In this document: positions 43,029 through 51,796 of the stretch, piece by piece
How the letters are laid out: every line of letters begins with the position of its first letter
Numbering within the stretch: the first letter of the stretch is position 1
Assembly (NCBI GenBank): GCA_964403075.1
Contig: CAYOEV010000003.1
Location: forward strand, 62,001-126,000
Reading direction: 5' to 3'
Origin: CAYOEV01 sp964403075
Lineage (GTDB): Bacteria; Bacteroidota; Bacteroidia; Cytophagales; Cyclobacteriaceae
DNA: 64,000 nt
Position numbers and translations under genes: made by a program
The notes under the pieces: model-generated
What the model saw: the letters and a program-made list of their open reading frames with translations, nothing else
The model's database searches: none
What the model was told of the DNA's origin: nothing

Positions 43029-44287
43029 CGTTGAAGAATTTGTAAACCTATGGGACATCTGCCACAGTACCTGTTGCTGCAGTGGGACTTACTCAATTGA
43101 AGCATCGCCTGCGATTCAAAAGCATTGGCCGGACGAAAACCCATTGGCTGCCACGACCTGATCCATCGGTTCGATTCTGCCGGAAGTGCTTCCAAAAGAG
43201 CCACTGCCCTTTCTGAAAGCTGCACGTCATTGGTGTATTTACCGTAGGCCACCAACAAGGGAGCCACAACGTTGACTATGAGAATGGCGGCACTTATTTT
43301 ACCCATACGGCTGGTAGTAGGCTTGCAGGCAACCCCTGGCCGATGATGAGATTCCCAGTAAGCACTGGGTGAATGCTGAAATAACGTCAGTAAATCCTCA
43401 CCAGACAGCAACCTTTGGAACAACGCTGGTGCCTGATGCAGGGCCGCTGCGAGTTGAGCCAGGCGGCGTGTAGGGAAATTGGCCGGACGCAATTTACTGA
43501 ACTGCCAAAGGTGTGGTTCCATTGGAGTAGGTAGCTCGTGCTTTTTGCTCAAGTACCCAAAGGTTTGTGACAATGCCAAGGTAAAAGCATCTAAGGGAGT
43601 CTTTAACCACCCACTCATGCCAAAGAGCAGTGCTTCCAGGTGGTGAAGGGAATGGACGTAACTCCTCAAAAGTTTCCAGGGGAGCAAAAGGGAAAGCGTA
43701 TGGAACGGATGAGCATTGACATGAAATCCATAAGCCTGAACAAGGGATTGATAGCTTACGGTCTCCCAATCATTTTTCTGTGCGTTTGCTCGAATGATCA
43801 AAGCCTCAGCTTTTTGTTCAAGCCTTTCGAGACCGCGTAGCTGTAAGGTGCTGATCCAGGTGATTGGTGGCAACTTGTCAAGCTGATTGCCACACGGTAT
43901 TTCTTTGTTTGTTCCGGTCAGGAATTGGTACTTCCTGGCCAACTGGTCGTCTACCCTTCCTTTTAATGTGAGTGTAGGAATAGGTGTTTGGTCCTCACGA
44001 TAGACCGTTTCATCTTCGGCCCAAACCACATGTAAAATGACGTTATTGTAGGCCGGATCAAGTTGGTGGCCATGGCGTCTCCAGTCGGAGGCCTTCCAGT
44101 GTATTTCTACATGTCCGGACCATTCTACCTGACCAATCTTGATTCTTGATTCCTTAAAATCAGGACCTGAATCCAGGTTATGGTTTCCCGGATGAAAAAC
44201 ACAAATGGGCAGAGATGCGCTGGTTTTCAGTCCGCTAGGGTTAAATTTTTGCTGCTGCCATACGAAATGTAAGAAATGTTCATCCAT
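43025..44287 (-). CDS. DUF2851 protein
   Basis: 420 residues from the ATG at 44287 (MDEHFLHFVWQQQKFNPSGLKT). DUF2851 features: the early HPGNHNLDSGPDFKESRI and GHVEIHWKASDWRRHGHQ with several His and Asp, then YNNVILHVVWAED, and a C-terminal Cys cluster (CSNRYCGRCPIG) that could bind a metal. It is a Bacteroidota/Chlorobi family without established function; the HxxH/D-rich front resembles nuclease-like metal sites (inference). Overlaps pyrF by 8 nt upstream and the membrane-protein gene by 4 nt downstream. Confidence 0.87.
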   Translation of the reverse strand: MDEHFLHFVWQQQKFNPSGLKTSASLPICVFHPGNHNLDSGPDFKESRIKIGQVEWSGHVEIHWKASDWRRHGHQLDPAYNNVILHVVWAEDETVYREDQTPIPTLTLKGRVDDQLARKYQFLTGTNKEIPCGNQLDKLPPITWISTLQLRGLERLEQKAEALIIRANAQKNDWETVSYQSLVQAYGFHVNAHPFHTLSLLLPWKLLRSYVHSLHHLEALLFGMSGWLKTPLDAFTLALSQTFGYLSKKHELPTPMEPHLWQFSKLRPANFPTRRLAQLAAALHQAPALFQRLLSGEDLLTLFQHSPSAYWESHHRPGVACKPTTSRMGKISAAILIVNVVAPLLVAYGKYTNDVQLSERAVALLEALPAESNRWIRSWQPMGFRPANAFESQAMLQLSKSHCSNRYCGRCPIGLQILQR

Positions 44288-45101
44288 CGTTTTGCAAGAG
44301 GTGATGCATCTGTCTCTGAAGTGTGGCGGCCTGACTGCCGGCAGCTTCTGCAAAGTCCTCCCCAGAAGATGCATAGAGAATCGACCGACTCACATTTACC
44401 AACAGACCAACGGAAGTGTTGCGCCCTGCATGAAAAACAGTTGCCAGGTCACCTCCTTGTGCACCAATGCCAGGGACCAGCAGAAAATGGTCCGGTGCGA
44501 GTTTGCGCACTTTTTTAATGGTGTCAGGATGTGTGGCTCCAAAGACGTACATGAGTTGATCTGATTCTGCCCAGCGCATAGATTGGCTGACAACTTCTTC
44601 GTACAACCTCTTTCCATCAGCCAGTTCGAGTGCCTGGAAATTTTCATGGCCCTGGTTAGAGGTGGCTGCCAATACAATGGCCCATTTCCCTGGATATTCC
44701 AAAAATGGGGCGACAGAATCCTTACCCATGTACGGAGACAAGGTGATGGCATCGAAATTCAATTTTTCAAAAAAAGCTACGGCATACATCCTTCCGGTAT
44801 TGCCAATATCTCCCCTTTTGGCATCGGCAATCTTGAATACATTTTCTGGCAAGACCTGAAGGATCCGCTCCAATAAGATCCACCCTGTTGCCCCAAGTGC
44901 TTCAAAGAAGGCAAGATTTGGCTTGTAAGCCACGGCAAAGGGAAGTGTGGCCTCGATGATGGCTTGCAGAAAGGTATACAGGCCGTCTGGCTGCTCCCTG
45001 AGATGCGCAGGTACCTTTTGTGGGTCAGGATCGAGTCCCACACACAGGAAAGAACGCTTTTCCAATATTCTTTGGTGCAGTTGTTGGCGGTTTTCAGTCA
45101 A
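44280..45101 (-). CDS. pyrF: Orotidine 5'-phosphate decarboxylase (type 2)
   Basis: 273 residues, the length of the type 2 subfamily. FLCVGLDPDPQKVP at the start, VAYKPNLAFFEALG and the catalytic IADAKRGDIGNTG with Asp-x-Lys. It decarboxylates OMP to UMP, the last step of pyrimidine synthesis; pyrD lies 3.3 kb upstream on the same strand. Start is TTG at 45101 (an in-frame stop is close upstream and no ATG fits). The next gene, DUF2851, begins 8 nt before its stop. Confidence 0.95.
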   Translation of the reverse strand: MTENRQQLHQRILEKRSFLCVGLDPDPQKVPAHLREQPDGLYTFLQAIIEATLPFAVAYKPNLAFFEALGATGWILLERILQVLPENVFKIADAKRGDIGNTGRMYAVAFFEKLNFDAITLSPYMGKDSVAPFLEYPGKWAIVLAATSNQGHENFQALELADGKRLYEEVVSQSMRWAESDQLMYVFGATHPDTIKKVRKLAPDHFLLVPGIGAQGGDLATVFHAGRNTSVGLLVNVSRSILYASSGEDFAEAAGSQAATLQRQMHHLLQNDG

Positions 45102-45120
45102 AAAAGTGTGTGTTTATCAA

Positions 45121-45170
45121 GGCAAATAAAAGGTCCATGTGTACTGACTGACTAAGTTAAAACATGGACC
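45121..45170 (-). terminator. Intrinsic terminator after the lolA-like gene
   Basis: Inverted repeat GGTCCATGT (45132-45140) and ACATGGACC (45162-45170), a 9-bp stem with a 21-nt loop. On the minus strand it is followed by TTTTATTTG, fitting termination of the ftsK-lolA transcript before pyrF. Confidence 0.75.
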
Positions 45171-45191
45171 GGGATGAATATTTGATCATTT

Positions 45192-45815
45192 TTAATCTAT
45201 TATTTCAATATTAGGATATTTCGATGGACTGAATGTGAAATAACTCTTGCCCACAGTCAATGGCCTAAAGCTTTTGATCTCTGTGGTTACCAAAGTGGCG
45301 TTTTTATCGTAGATAATTATTTTTTTCAGCAGGTTTCCGCCGTCAATGAGCATACGAATTTTGTGGTAAGTTTTGGATCTGTCTTCAGGAGATAAATCTA
45401 TGGTACGAATGCCACCTGCTGAGGAGATTAGCGAATATTTGAATCCCTTTTTGTGTAAATCGTAAATTCGATCCAATGGGATGTCTTCACTGTCCAGCGG
45501 GTCTTCATCGAGCTTGTAAGCTTCATTCAACTCTGGATCATGACGCCAGATGTCCGCACCGTTGTTGTAAATGGTTTGCCCCTGAAAGTCGAATTTATAC
45601 ATGCCATCCTTTACGGCAATCGCACCATCTAAAGGCTCCGCCAGGGAAGCGCCTGTGGCATCTTTAATGTCTTGTTCGAAAGTCACCTTAAAAGAACCGG
45701 TGGATTTGTACTTGTTGCTCATGGCATCTAAAATACGCTTTGCTTCGGGGTCGTACTGACCATTTACTTGCCAGGAAATGCAAAGCACCGCTAGGATTAG
45801 TCCAATATTTTTCAT
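45192..45815 (-). CDS. LolA-like outer-membrane lipoprotein carrier
   Basis: 207 residues with a signal peptide (MKNIGLILAVLCISWQVNGQ). Mature part fits LolA: ILDAMSNKYKSTGSFKVTFEQ, repeated long beta strands forming an open half-barrel (MYKFDFQGQTIYNNGADIWRHDPELNEAY), and IKSFRPLTVGKSYFTFSP at the end. LolA carries lipoproteins through the periplasm from LolCDE. It sits 4 nt after ftsK, the same ftsK-lolA order as in gamma-proteobacteria. A true LolA role versus a LolA-fold protein of other function is not certain. Confidence 0.85.
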   Translation of the reverse strand: MKNIGLILAVLCISWQVNGQYDPEAKRILDAMSNKYKSTGSFKVTFEQDIKDATGASLAEPLDGAIAVKDGMYKFDFQGQTIYNNGADIWRHDPELNEAYKLDEDPLDSEDIPLDRIYDLHKKGFKYSLISSAGGIRTIDLSPEDRSKTYHKIRMLIDGGNLLKKIIIYDKNATLVTTEIKSFRPLTVGKSYFTFSPSKYPNIEIID

Positions 45816-45819
45816 CTAT

Positions 45820-48351
45820 TCAGTATTTTCTTTCAATCTCGTTCAATAATTGTTCCAAAGCGTACTCATCTGGAATTAACACCTCTCTTGCCTTGCTCCC
45901 TTCAAATGGACCCACAACTCCGGCGGCTTCTAGTTGGTCTATGAGGCGACCGGCCCGATTGTATCCTAGTTTCATCTTTCGCTGAATTAGCGAAGTACTT
46001 CCCTGTTGGTGCACGACCAGCAAACGGGCTGCATCGGCGAATAAGGCATCTCGGTCTTTTAGGTCTGTTTCCCCTATGCCCGATTCTTCTTCACCGACAT
46101 ACTCTGGCAAATAATAGGCGGTGTCATACCCGCGCTGCTCACTGATAAAATCACACAACCTATCTATTTCTGGTGTATCCACAAACGCACACTGCAGACG
46201 AATTATTTCCGAACCCATTGATAGGAGCATGTCTCCCATGCCAATAAGCTGATCTGCACCGCCTGTATCGAGGATGGTTCGTGAATCCACTTTCGAGGTG
46301 ACACGGTAGGAGAGTCTGGCCGGGAAGTTGGCTTTAATTATGCCGGTGATCACATTTACCGATGGTCGCTGCGTGGCTACAATCAAATGAATACCTATGG
46401 CACGTGCGAGCTGAGCCAGTCGCGCAATGGGGGTTTCCACTTCCTTGCCGGCGGTCATCATCAAGTCGGCCAGCTCGTCTATGATCAACACAATGTACGG
46501 GAGGTAACGATACCCTTTTTCTGGATTCAGTCTTCGTTCTTCGAATTTCCTGTTGTATTCTTTGATGTTGCGGCACCCTGCATTTTTTAATAAATCATAG
46601 CGCTGGTCCATTTCAATACAAAGGGAGTTTAGCGAGTTGACCACCTTCGAAGTATCTGTAATGATCGATTCTTCACTGTCCGGCAGCTTGGCAAGAAAAT
46701 GTTTCTCAATTTTATTAAAAAGCGTAAGCTCTACCTTTTTGGGGTCTACCAGGACAAATTTCAGTTGGCTGGGATGCTTTTTATAGAGTAGGGAGGCAAG
46801 TATCATATTGATGCCCACCGACTTACCCTGACCTGTGGCACCTGCCATTAACAAGTGGGGCATTTTGCTAAGATCTGTGGCGAAAACTTCGTTGCTTACT
46901 GTTTTGCCCAAGACTATGGGCAAAGCATAATCGCTCATCATGAATTTTTCCGTGGTAATGACGGATCGAATGTCTACCAGCTCACGGTTTTTGTTGGGCA
47001 CTTCTATACCGATGGTACCCCTTCCCGGAATGGGCGCAATGATACGAATGCCCAAAGCCGAAAGACTCAGGGCAATGTCATCTTCCAGATTCTTGATCTT
47101 GGAAATCTTGACGCCCGCCTTCGGCACTATCTCATAAAGCGTGACCGTTGGACCAATGGTGGCTTTGATACTTTGAATACCAATTTTAAAATTGATGAGG
47201 GTTTCAACAATCTTGTTTTTATTTTGCTCTAACTCGTCTTTAGATACCTGTACATCCCTCCTGGGATAGGTTTTCAATAAATCCGGTGTAGGAAATTTGT
47301 AGTTAGGCAATTCCAACGTTGGGTCATAATTAACCAACTGTTCAGTTGACTGCTTTTCTGTGAACTCGGCCTTCGTTACTTCCATCTCATCAATCGTCTC
47401 CGTCTTGTGGACGGGAGTTGGTTCCGTGGCATCTTTTTTATCTGGCAGATCTATTTCCAGTATAATTTCTTCGTTTTCTTTTTTTGTATTGCCTTCCGCT
47501 CGCTGCCCGATCACGGGTACTAATTCTTCTTGCGATTCTTCCGCCGGGCGCCCTGAAGCAGACTTTTCTTGGCTCGTGTATTTGGACTGCTCTTCCAGCT
47601 CTATTTCCTGGCGTATCTTTTCAAGTAAAGCAGGGGGTATTTCTTTTTCTTTTGTGGTTGCTGAATTTTTTTCTTTTGTAATACCTCCAGAGCTAAGATG
47701 AACAGTTGCCAATGCATCACCCAGTCGTTTCAGTACCCTTTGAACGACAGGAAGATGGGTGACGTTGAACAAATACATGTTAAAGCCAACGAATGCGAAC
47801 AGCAATAGCAGCAAAGTGCCCCATCCCATCAGGCTTTGTAGCACCACGGCAAAGTCGTAACCGATACCTCCACTTAGAAAACTCCATGTAGAAATACCCT
47901 GTTCATCCAGAAGAAAATAACCCAAAAGGGTACTGGTCCAAATCAGGTAAAAAAAAGTAAACAAGGTAGCCTGGAAAATGGGCGCTAGCGTTTTTCTTAA
48001 GATGATACGTACTGCCATTACAAGGAGCAATGGCGGAATCAACAACGAGCCAATACCGAACCATTCAAAAATAAAATGATGAGATACGTAGGCCCCGTAA
48101 ACACCCAGGGCATTTTGTACCTCTATCCCAGATTGAATGACACCCACTGTGGAAAGAGATTCCACTACACTTTGATCAGCCCTACCTGTTTTCAGGTAAG
48201 ACAAAAAGGCCACTGCCAGGAAAATAGCAGACAGAAACAGCAGCCAACCCATGAGTAAATGAAATTTACGTTCTTTCAAAAAGTCGAAACTTATTTTCAC
48301 TTTTTGCTTTGCCGCACTTTTCTTCTTCCGCTTGTAGGTATTTTTTGCCAT
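45820..48351 (-). CDS. ftsK: DNA translocase FtsK/SpoIIIE
   Basis: 843 residues. N-terminal basic tail, about four transmembrane helices (32-52, 97-119, 127-150, 165-195), an acidic Glu/Lys-rich linker (about 225-345), then the motor: the alpha domain (YDPTLELPNYKFPTPDLL on), Walker A GATGQGKS (504-511), Walker B VLIIDELADLMM, and a C-terminal gamma winged helix (IQRKMKLGYNRAGRLIDQL). It pumps chromosome ends to the division site and triggers XerCD at dif; xerD is encoded 1 kb upstream. Start ATG at 48351. Confidence 0.96.
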   Translation of the reverse strand: MAKNTYKRKKKSAAKQKVKISFDFLKERKFHLLMGWLLFLSAIFLAVAFLSYLKTGRADQSVVESLSTVGVIQSGIEVQNALGVYGAYVSHHFIFEWFGIGSLLIPPLLLVMAVRIILRKTLAPIFQATLFTFFYLIWTSTLLGYFLLDEQGISTWSFLSGGIGYDFAVVLQSLMGWGTLLLLLFAFVGFNMYLFNVTHLPVVQRVLKRLGDALATVHLSSGGITKEKNSATTKEKEIPPALLEKIRQEIELEEQSKYTSQEKSASGRPAEESQEELVPVIGQRAEGNTKKENEEIILEIDLPDKKDATEPTPVHKTETIDEMEVTKAEFTEKQSTEQLVNYDPTLELPNYKFPTPDLLKTYPRRDVQVSKDELEQNKNKIVETLINFKIGIQSIKATIGPTVTLYEIVPKAGVKISKIKNLEDDIALSLSALGIRIIAPIPGRGTIGIEVPNKNRELVDIRSVITTEKFMMSDYALPIVLGKTVSNEVFATDLSKMPHLLMAGATGQGKSVGINMILASLLYKKHPSQLKFVLVDPKKVELTLFNKIEKHFLAKLPDSEESIITDTSKVVNSLNSLCIEMDQRYDLLKNAGCRNIKEYNRKFEERRLNPEKGYRYLPYIVLIIDELADLMMTAGKEVETPIARLAQLARAIGIHLIVATQRPSVNVITGIIKANFPARLSYRVTSKVDSRTILDTGGADQLIGMGDMLLSMGSEIIRLQCAFVDTPEIDRLCDFISEQRGYDTAYYLPEYVGEEESGIGETDLKDRDALFADAARLLVVHQQGSTSLIQRKMKLGYNRAGRLIDQLEAAGVVGPFEGSKAREVLIPDEYALEQLLNEIERKY

Positions 48352-48381
48352 CAGATCGCAAAACTAAAACATCCCATCGGC

Positions 48382-49407
48382 CTAGCCGCTAATCAGGCTA
48401 CGATTGATGTCGCGAATCAGTTCAGGACCTTTGTAGACCAATCCTGTGTACAGCTGCACAAGGTCTGCGCCGGCGTCGAGCTTTTGCTTTACATCCGCAG
48501 GAGATGATATGCCTCCGGCGGCGATTATGGGAATTTCCGGCAGTCGCTGCCTGATGTGCTTGACCATGTCTGTGGAAACATCTTTTATGGGTGCCCCACT
48601 GAGGCCACCGGCGCCCATAAGCCTTACCTGGTCGTGATTGGTTTTTAAACCTTCCCTGAATATGGTGGTATTGATGGCAATAAGGCCATCCAGCTTCAAT
48701 TCTTCTACGATTTCAAGAATATCATTCAACGCACTTGGCGCAAGATCCGGTGCGATTTTGAGGAGGATCGGTCGATAATGTGCCTGTAATGATCGGGCAT
48801 TCAATAATACTTTTAGCAGGTGCCTGAGGGGTTCTTTTTCCTGAAGCCTGCGCAAATCAGGCGTATTGGGTGAACTGACGTTCACGGCAAAGTAATCTAC
48901 GTGAGGATAAAGCGCATGGAACCCTAACAAATAATCGGTGGGAGCATCTTCGTTGGAAGTCCATTTATTTTTACCAATATTTCCCCCAATGATCACCTGT
49001 GTTTTTCGGGATGCCAGCCTTTTGGTCATCGCCTCGACTCCTGCATTGTTGAAACCCATGCGATTGATTAGCGCCTCGTCTTTGGGCAGGCGAAAAAGTC
49101 GGGGCTTTTCGTTCCCAGGTTGTGGTTTAGGGGTCACTGTGCCCACTTCTAGAAAGCCAAAGCCCATGGCTTCAAAGGCCTCGAGGTGTTGGGCGTTTTT
49201 ATCAAATCCAGCTGCAAGTCCTACGGGGTTGGAGAATGTCAAGCCTAACAGCTCGCGCTTTAATTGCGGGTGATTGACCTGATACCTGCGTGCAAAAAGT
49301 CGACGGATGAAGGGTACCCTGATCATCAGGTCTAGCAAAGCGGTAGTCACTTTGTGGGCAGGCTCTGGTGGCAATAGAAAGAGCAAAGATTTAATTATGG
49401 CGTACAT
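48382..49407 (-). CDS. pyrD: Dihydroorotate dehydrogenase (quinone), class 2
   Basis: 341 residues: an N-terminal amphipathic helix pair for membrane quinone (MYAIIKSLLFLLPPEPAHKV), FSNPVGLAAGFDKNAQ, VGTVTPKPQPGNEKPRLFRL, RMGFNNAG, and NVSSPNTPDLR with the catalytic Ser of class 2 enzymes. FMN-dependent oxidation of dihydroorotate to orotate at the inner membrane. Its ATG follows the xerD stop directly. Gene order xerD-pyrD-ftsK-lolA, one strand. Confidence 0.95.
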   Translation of the reverse strand: MYAIIKSLLFLLPPEPAHKVTTALLDLMIRVPFIRRLFARRYQVNHPQLKRELLGLTFSNPVGLAAGFDKNAQHLEAFEAMGFGFLEVGTVTPKPQPGNEKPRLFRLPKDEALINRMGFNNAGVEAMTKRLASRKTQVIIGGNIGKNKWTSNEDAPTDYLLGFHALYPHVDYFAVNVSSPNTPDLRRLQEKEPLRHLLKVLLNARSLQAHYRPILLKIAPDLAPSALNDILEIVEELKLDGLIAINTTIFREGLKTNHDQVRLMGAGGLSGAPIKDVSTDMVKHIRQRLPEIPIIAAGGISSPADVKQKLDAGADLVQLYTGLVYKGPELIRDINRSLISG

Positions 49408-50307
49408 TCAGCTTCTTGGATGAAATTGGGTAATCACTTGTTTGAGGTAGTCTCGGTCGAGGTGGGTATAGATTTCTGTGGTGGTAATGGATTCATGTCC
49501 CAACATTTCCTGGATGGCACGAAGATCGGCTCCGCCCTCTAATAAATGTGTCGCAAATGAATGTCGAAAAGTATGCGGACCAATGTTTTTGTTAATTTGC
49601 GCACTGGCTGCCAAATCCTTGATGATCATAAATATCATCGTGCGAGACAAAGAACGTCCACGACGATTGAGGAACAGGTGATCTTCAAAACCCTGGGCAA
49701 TATTCATGTGGTTGCGCACGTGTTGTCGGTAGAGTTCGATGTGCTTGAGGGCCGATCGGCCTATGGGAACCAGTCGTTCCTTATTGCCTTTGCCCACTAC
49801 CCTTAAAAAACCAATCTCATGATGTAAATGGCTGATTTTAAGATTAACCAACTCACTCACGCGTAAACCAGAGCTGTAAAGGGTCTCCAGAATGGCCCTA
49901 TTGCGTGTCCCTTCCGGCGTGGATAAATCAACGGCCTCCAGGATGCGTTCTATTTCCGGCACATCGAGGGTGTCCGGAAGTTTCCGCCCTAGCTTGGGAC
50001 CTTCAATTAATTCGGTAGGGTCCTGTTTGATCAGGTTTTCATACAATAGAAATTTAAAAAAGGATTTGAGGCCACTGAGGAGTCGCGCCTGTGAGTGAGT
50101 GGATAGCCCCAGTTCATTCATGAAACTTAAAAAAGCGCTCAGATGGGCTGTGGAAGTGGTCATTGGGGTGATTTCAGGGTGCTGGGATTCCATAAACTCC
50201 CGTAATTTTGTAACATCTCGCTGGTAGGCAGCCACGGAGTTCGTGGCCAGGGATCTTTCCAGTTTTAGATAATCAATGTACTGCTTGATATAACTCCCCC
50301 AACTCAC
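49408..50307 (-). CDS. xerD: Tyrosine recombinase XerD
   Basis: 299 residues from the GTG at 50307 (MSWGSYIKQYIDYLKLERSL, matching the family N-terminus); a TTG three codons upstream is possible. SAM-like N-terminal domain, then the catalytic domain with Arg in TLYSSGLRVSELVNL, the HTFRHSFATHLLEGGADLRAIQEMLGHESITTTEIYTHL block holding His, Arg, His and the nucleophile Tyr. About 300 residues is right for XerC/XerD. With FtsK it resolves chromosome dimers at dif. Housekeeping setting, no att-like repeats, so not a mobile integrase. Confidence 0.94.
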   Translation of the reverse strand: MSWGSYIKQYIDYLKLERSLATNSVAAYQRDVTKLREFMESQHPEITPMTTSTAHLSAFLSFMNELGLSTHSQARLLSGLKSFFKFLLYENLIKQDPTELIEGPKLGRKLPDTLDVPEIERILEAVDLSTPEGTRNRAILETLYSSGLRVSELVNLKISHLHHEIGFLRVVGKGNKERLVPIGRSALKHIELYRQHVRNHMNIAQGFEDHLFLNRRGRSLSRTMIFMIIKDLAASAQINKNIGPHTFRHSFATHLLEGGADLRAIQEMLGHESITTTEIYTHLDRDYLKQVITQFHPRS

Positions 50308-50333
50308 CGCACACAAAACTAATTCAACCTCGG

Positions 50334-50756
50334 ATGATAATTTCTATAATCAATGGCCCCAACCTTAATCTGTTGGGCACACGAGAACCTGATATTTATG
50401 GCCATCAGTCTTTTGAAAATTATTTTCATGAATTGAAAGCGCTGTTTGGCCTGCATGAATTAAACCATTTTCAATCCAATCATGAAGGGGCACTGATCGA
50501 CCGTTTGCACGAAATAGGATTCCGGAATGATTATGGCATTGTACTGAACGCCGGAGGACTTACCCATACCTCGGTGGTCCTTGCCGATGCCGTTAAGGCC
50601 ATCAAGGTACCGGTGATAGAGGTGCATGTTTCAGACATCAAAAACAGGGAGGAGTTTCGTCAACACAGTTTTTTGACACCGGTATGTGCCGGGCATTTTT
50701 CAGGACATGGCCTCAAGGGCTATCAGCTGGCCATTGAAGCGTTGTTACAACTATGA
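50334..50756 (+). CDS. aroQ: 3-dehydroquinate dehydratase, type II
   Basis: 140 residues: INGPNLNLLGTREPDIYG with the catalytic Tyr, FQSNHEGALIDRLHE, LNAGGLTHTSVVLADA, and EVHVSDIKNREEFRQHS with the acidic His. The dodecameric type II enzyme converts dehydroquinate to dehydroshikimate in aromatic amino acid synthesis. Divergent from xerD (26 nt) and overlapping the aminotransferase gene by 4 nt (ATGA). Confidence 0.95.
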   Translation: MIISIINGPNLNLLGTREPDIYGHQSFENYFHELKALFGLHELNHFQSNHEGALIDRLHEIGFRNDYGIVLNAGGLTHTSVVLADAVKAIKVPVIEVHVSDIKNREEFRQHSFLTPVCAGHFSGHGLKGYQLAIEALLQL

Positions 50757-51796
50757 GAATGATTAGTTTTTACCCGGGCCCATCCAGGATTTACTCCAAC
50801 CTGACCGAATATATCTACGATGCACAGATGGAAGGGGTTTTATCCATTAACCACCGCAGTGATGGGTTTATGGCCCTCTTCGCCAAAACCAAAAAGGTAC
50901 TCAGAGATCGGCTCAATATTCCGGAGGATTATGGAATTGCATTTGTCTCATCGGCTACGGAAGCCTGGGAAATAACCGCGCAGTCCTTGGTGAGGGAACG
51001 TTCTCTTCATTTGTACAATGGCTCATTTGGGGAAAAATGGGCCAACTATACGGAACAGTGTCATCCAATAGTCCGGCGTACCTTCCCCATAGATGAATTG
51101 CCTGATGCAGGTGGCGCAGAAGATGTAGATACGCTTTGTCTGGTACACAATGAAACATCAAATGGTACTTTTCTGCCAACCACGTGGATGGAAAATATTC
51201 GCCGCAATTTCGAGAGCATCATTGCAATTGATGCCACCTCTTCTATGGCAGGTGTGGAACTGGATTGGACATTGGGCGACTTTTGGTTTGCCTCTGTGCA
51301 GAAATGTTTTGGTTTGCCAGCTGGGATGGCCATACTGGTTTATTCGCCCCAGGCATTAAAAAGGGCCATGGAGGTGGGTGATAATCATTACAATTCGCTC
51401 TCATTTATCGCAGAAAATGCAGAAAAGAACCAAACCCACCATACACCCAATGTGTTGGGGATTTACCTACTCTATCGGTCACAGAAATTCTCCAGTGGCA
51501 TTGAGGATGCGCAGACAAAACTGTTGCAAAGGTACCAGCACTGGAAAACCCTCGGCAATGAGCTTGCTATGAAATGGCTGATTGACAATGAAGCAGTAAG
51601 ATCTAGAACCGTACTGACTTTTTCTATGGAACAACCGGAACGGTTGCTGGACCATGCCTTGAGCCACGGGCTTATTTTGGGTAAGGGCTATGGCCATTGG
51701 AGACAGCATACACTTAGAATTGCCAACTTCCCTGCCATCAAAAGCAAGGAAATTGACAAACTGGAGCGGTTTTTAATGGATTATTTTAACTATTAG
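50753..51796 (+). CDS. Class V aminotransferase, phosphoserine aminotransferase-like
   Basis: 347 residues of the class V PLP aminotransferase fold: YPGPSRIY at the start, FVSSATEAWEI, LVHNETSNGTFLP, AIDATSSMAGVELDW (Asp160 to the pyridine N) and the PLP lysine Lys184 in SVQKCFGLPAG. The VQK-x-x-GLPAG lysine segment and the NETSNG loop are close to SerC. It is shorter by about 15 residues than typical SerC, and no serA is nearby, so a related amino-acid aminotransferase is possible. Coupled to aroQ by a 4-nt overlap; shares TTAG with the converging TPR gene. Confidence 0.82.
   Translation: MRMISFYPGPSRIYSNLTEYIYDAQMEGVLSINHRSDGFMALFAKTKKVLRDRLNIPEDYGIAFVSSATEAWEITAQSLVRERSLHLYNGSFGEKWANYTEQCHPIVRRTFPIDELPDAGGAEDVDTLCLVHNETSNGTFLPTTWMENIRRNFESIIAIDATSSMAGVELDWTLGDFWFASVQKCFGLPAGMAILVYSPQALKRAMEVGDNHYNSLSFIAENAEKNQTHHTPNVLGIYLLYRSQKFSSGIEDAQTKLLQRYQHWKTLGNELAMKWLIDNEAVRSRTVLTFSMEQPERLLDHALSHGLILGKGYGHWRQHTLRIANFPAIKSKEIDKLERFLMDYFNY

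Noticed and set aside
49408..50307. Tyrosine recombinase as the mark of a mobile element
   Set aside because: Length, sequence and position beside pyrD and ftsK fit chromosomal XerD; no direct repeats or cargo genes surround it.
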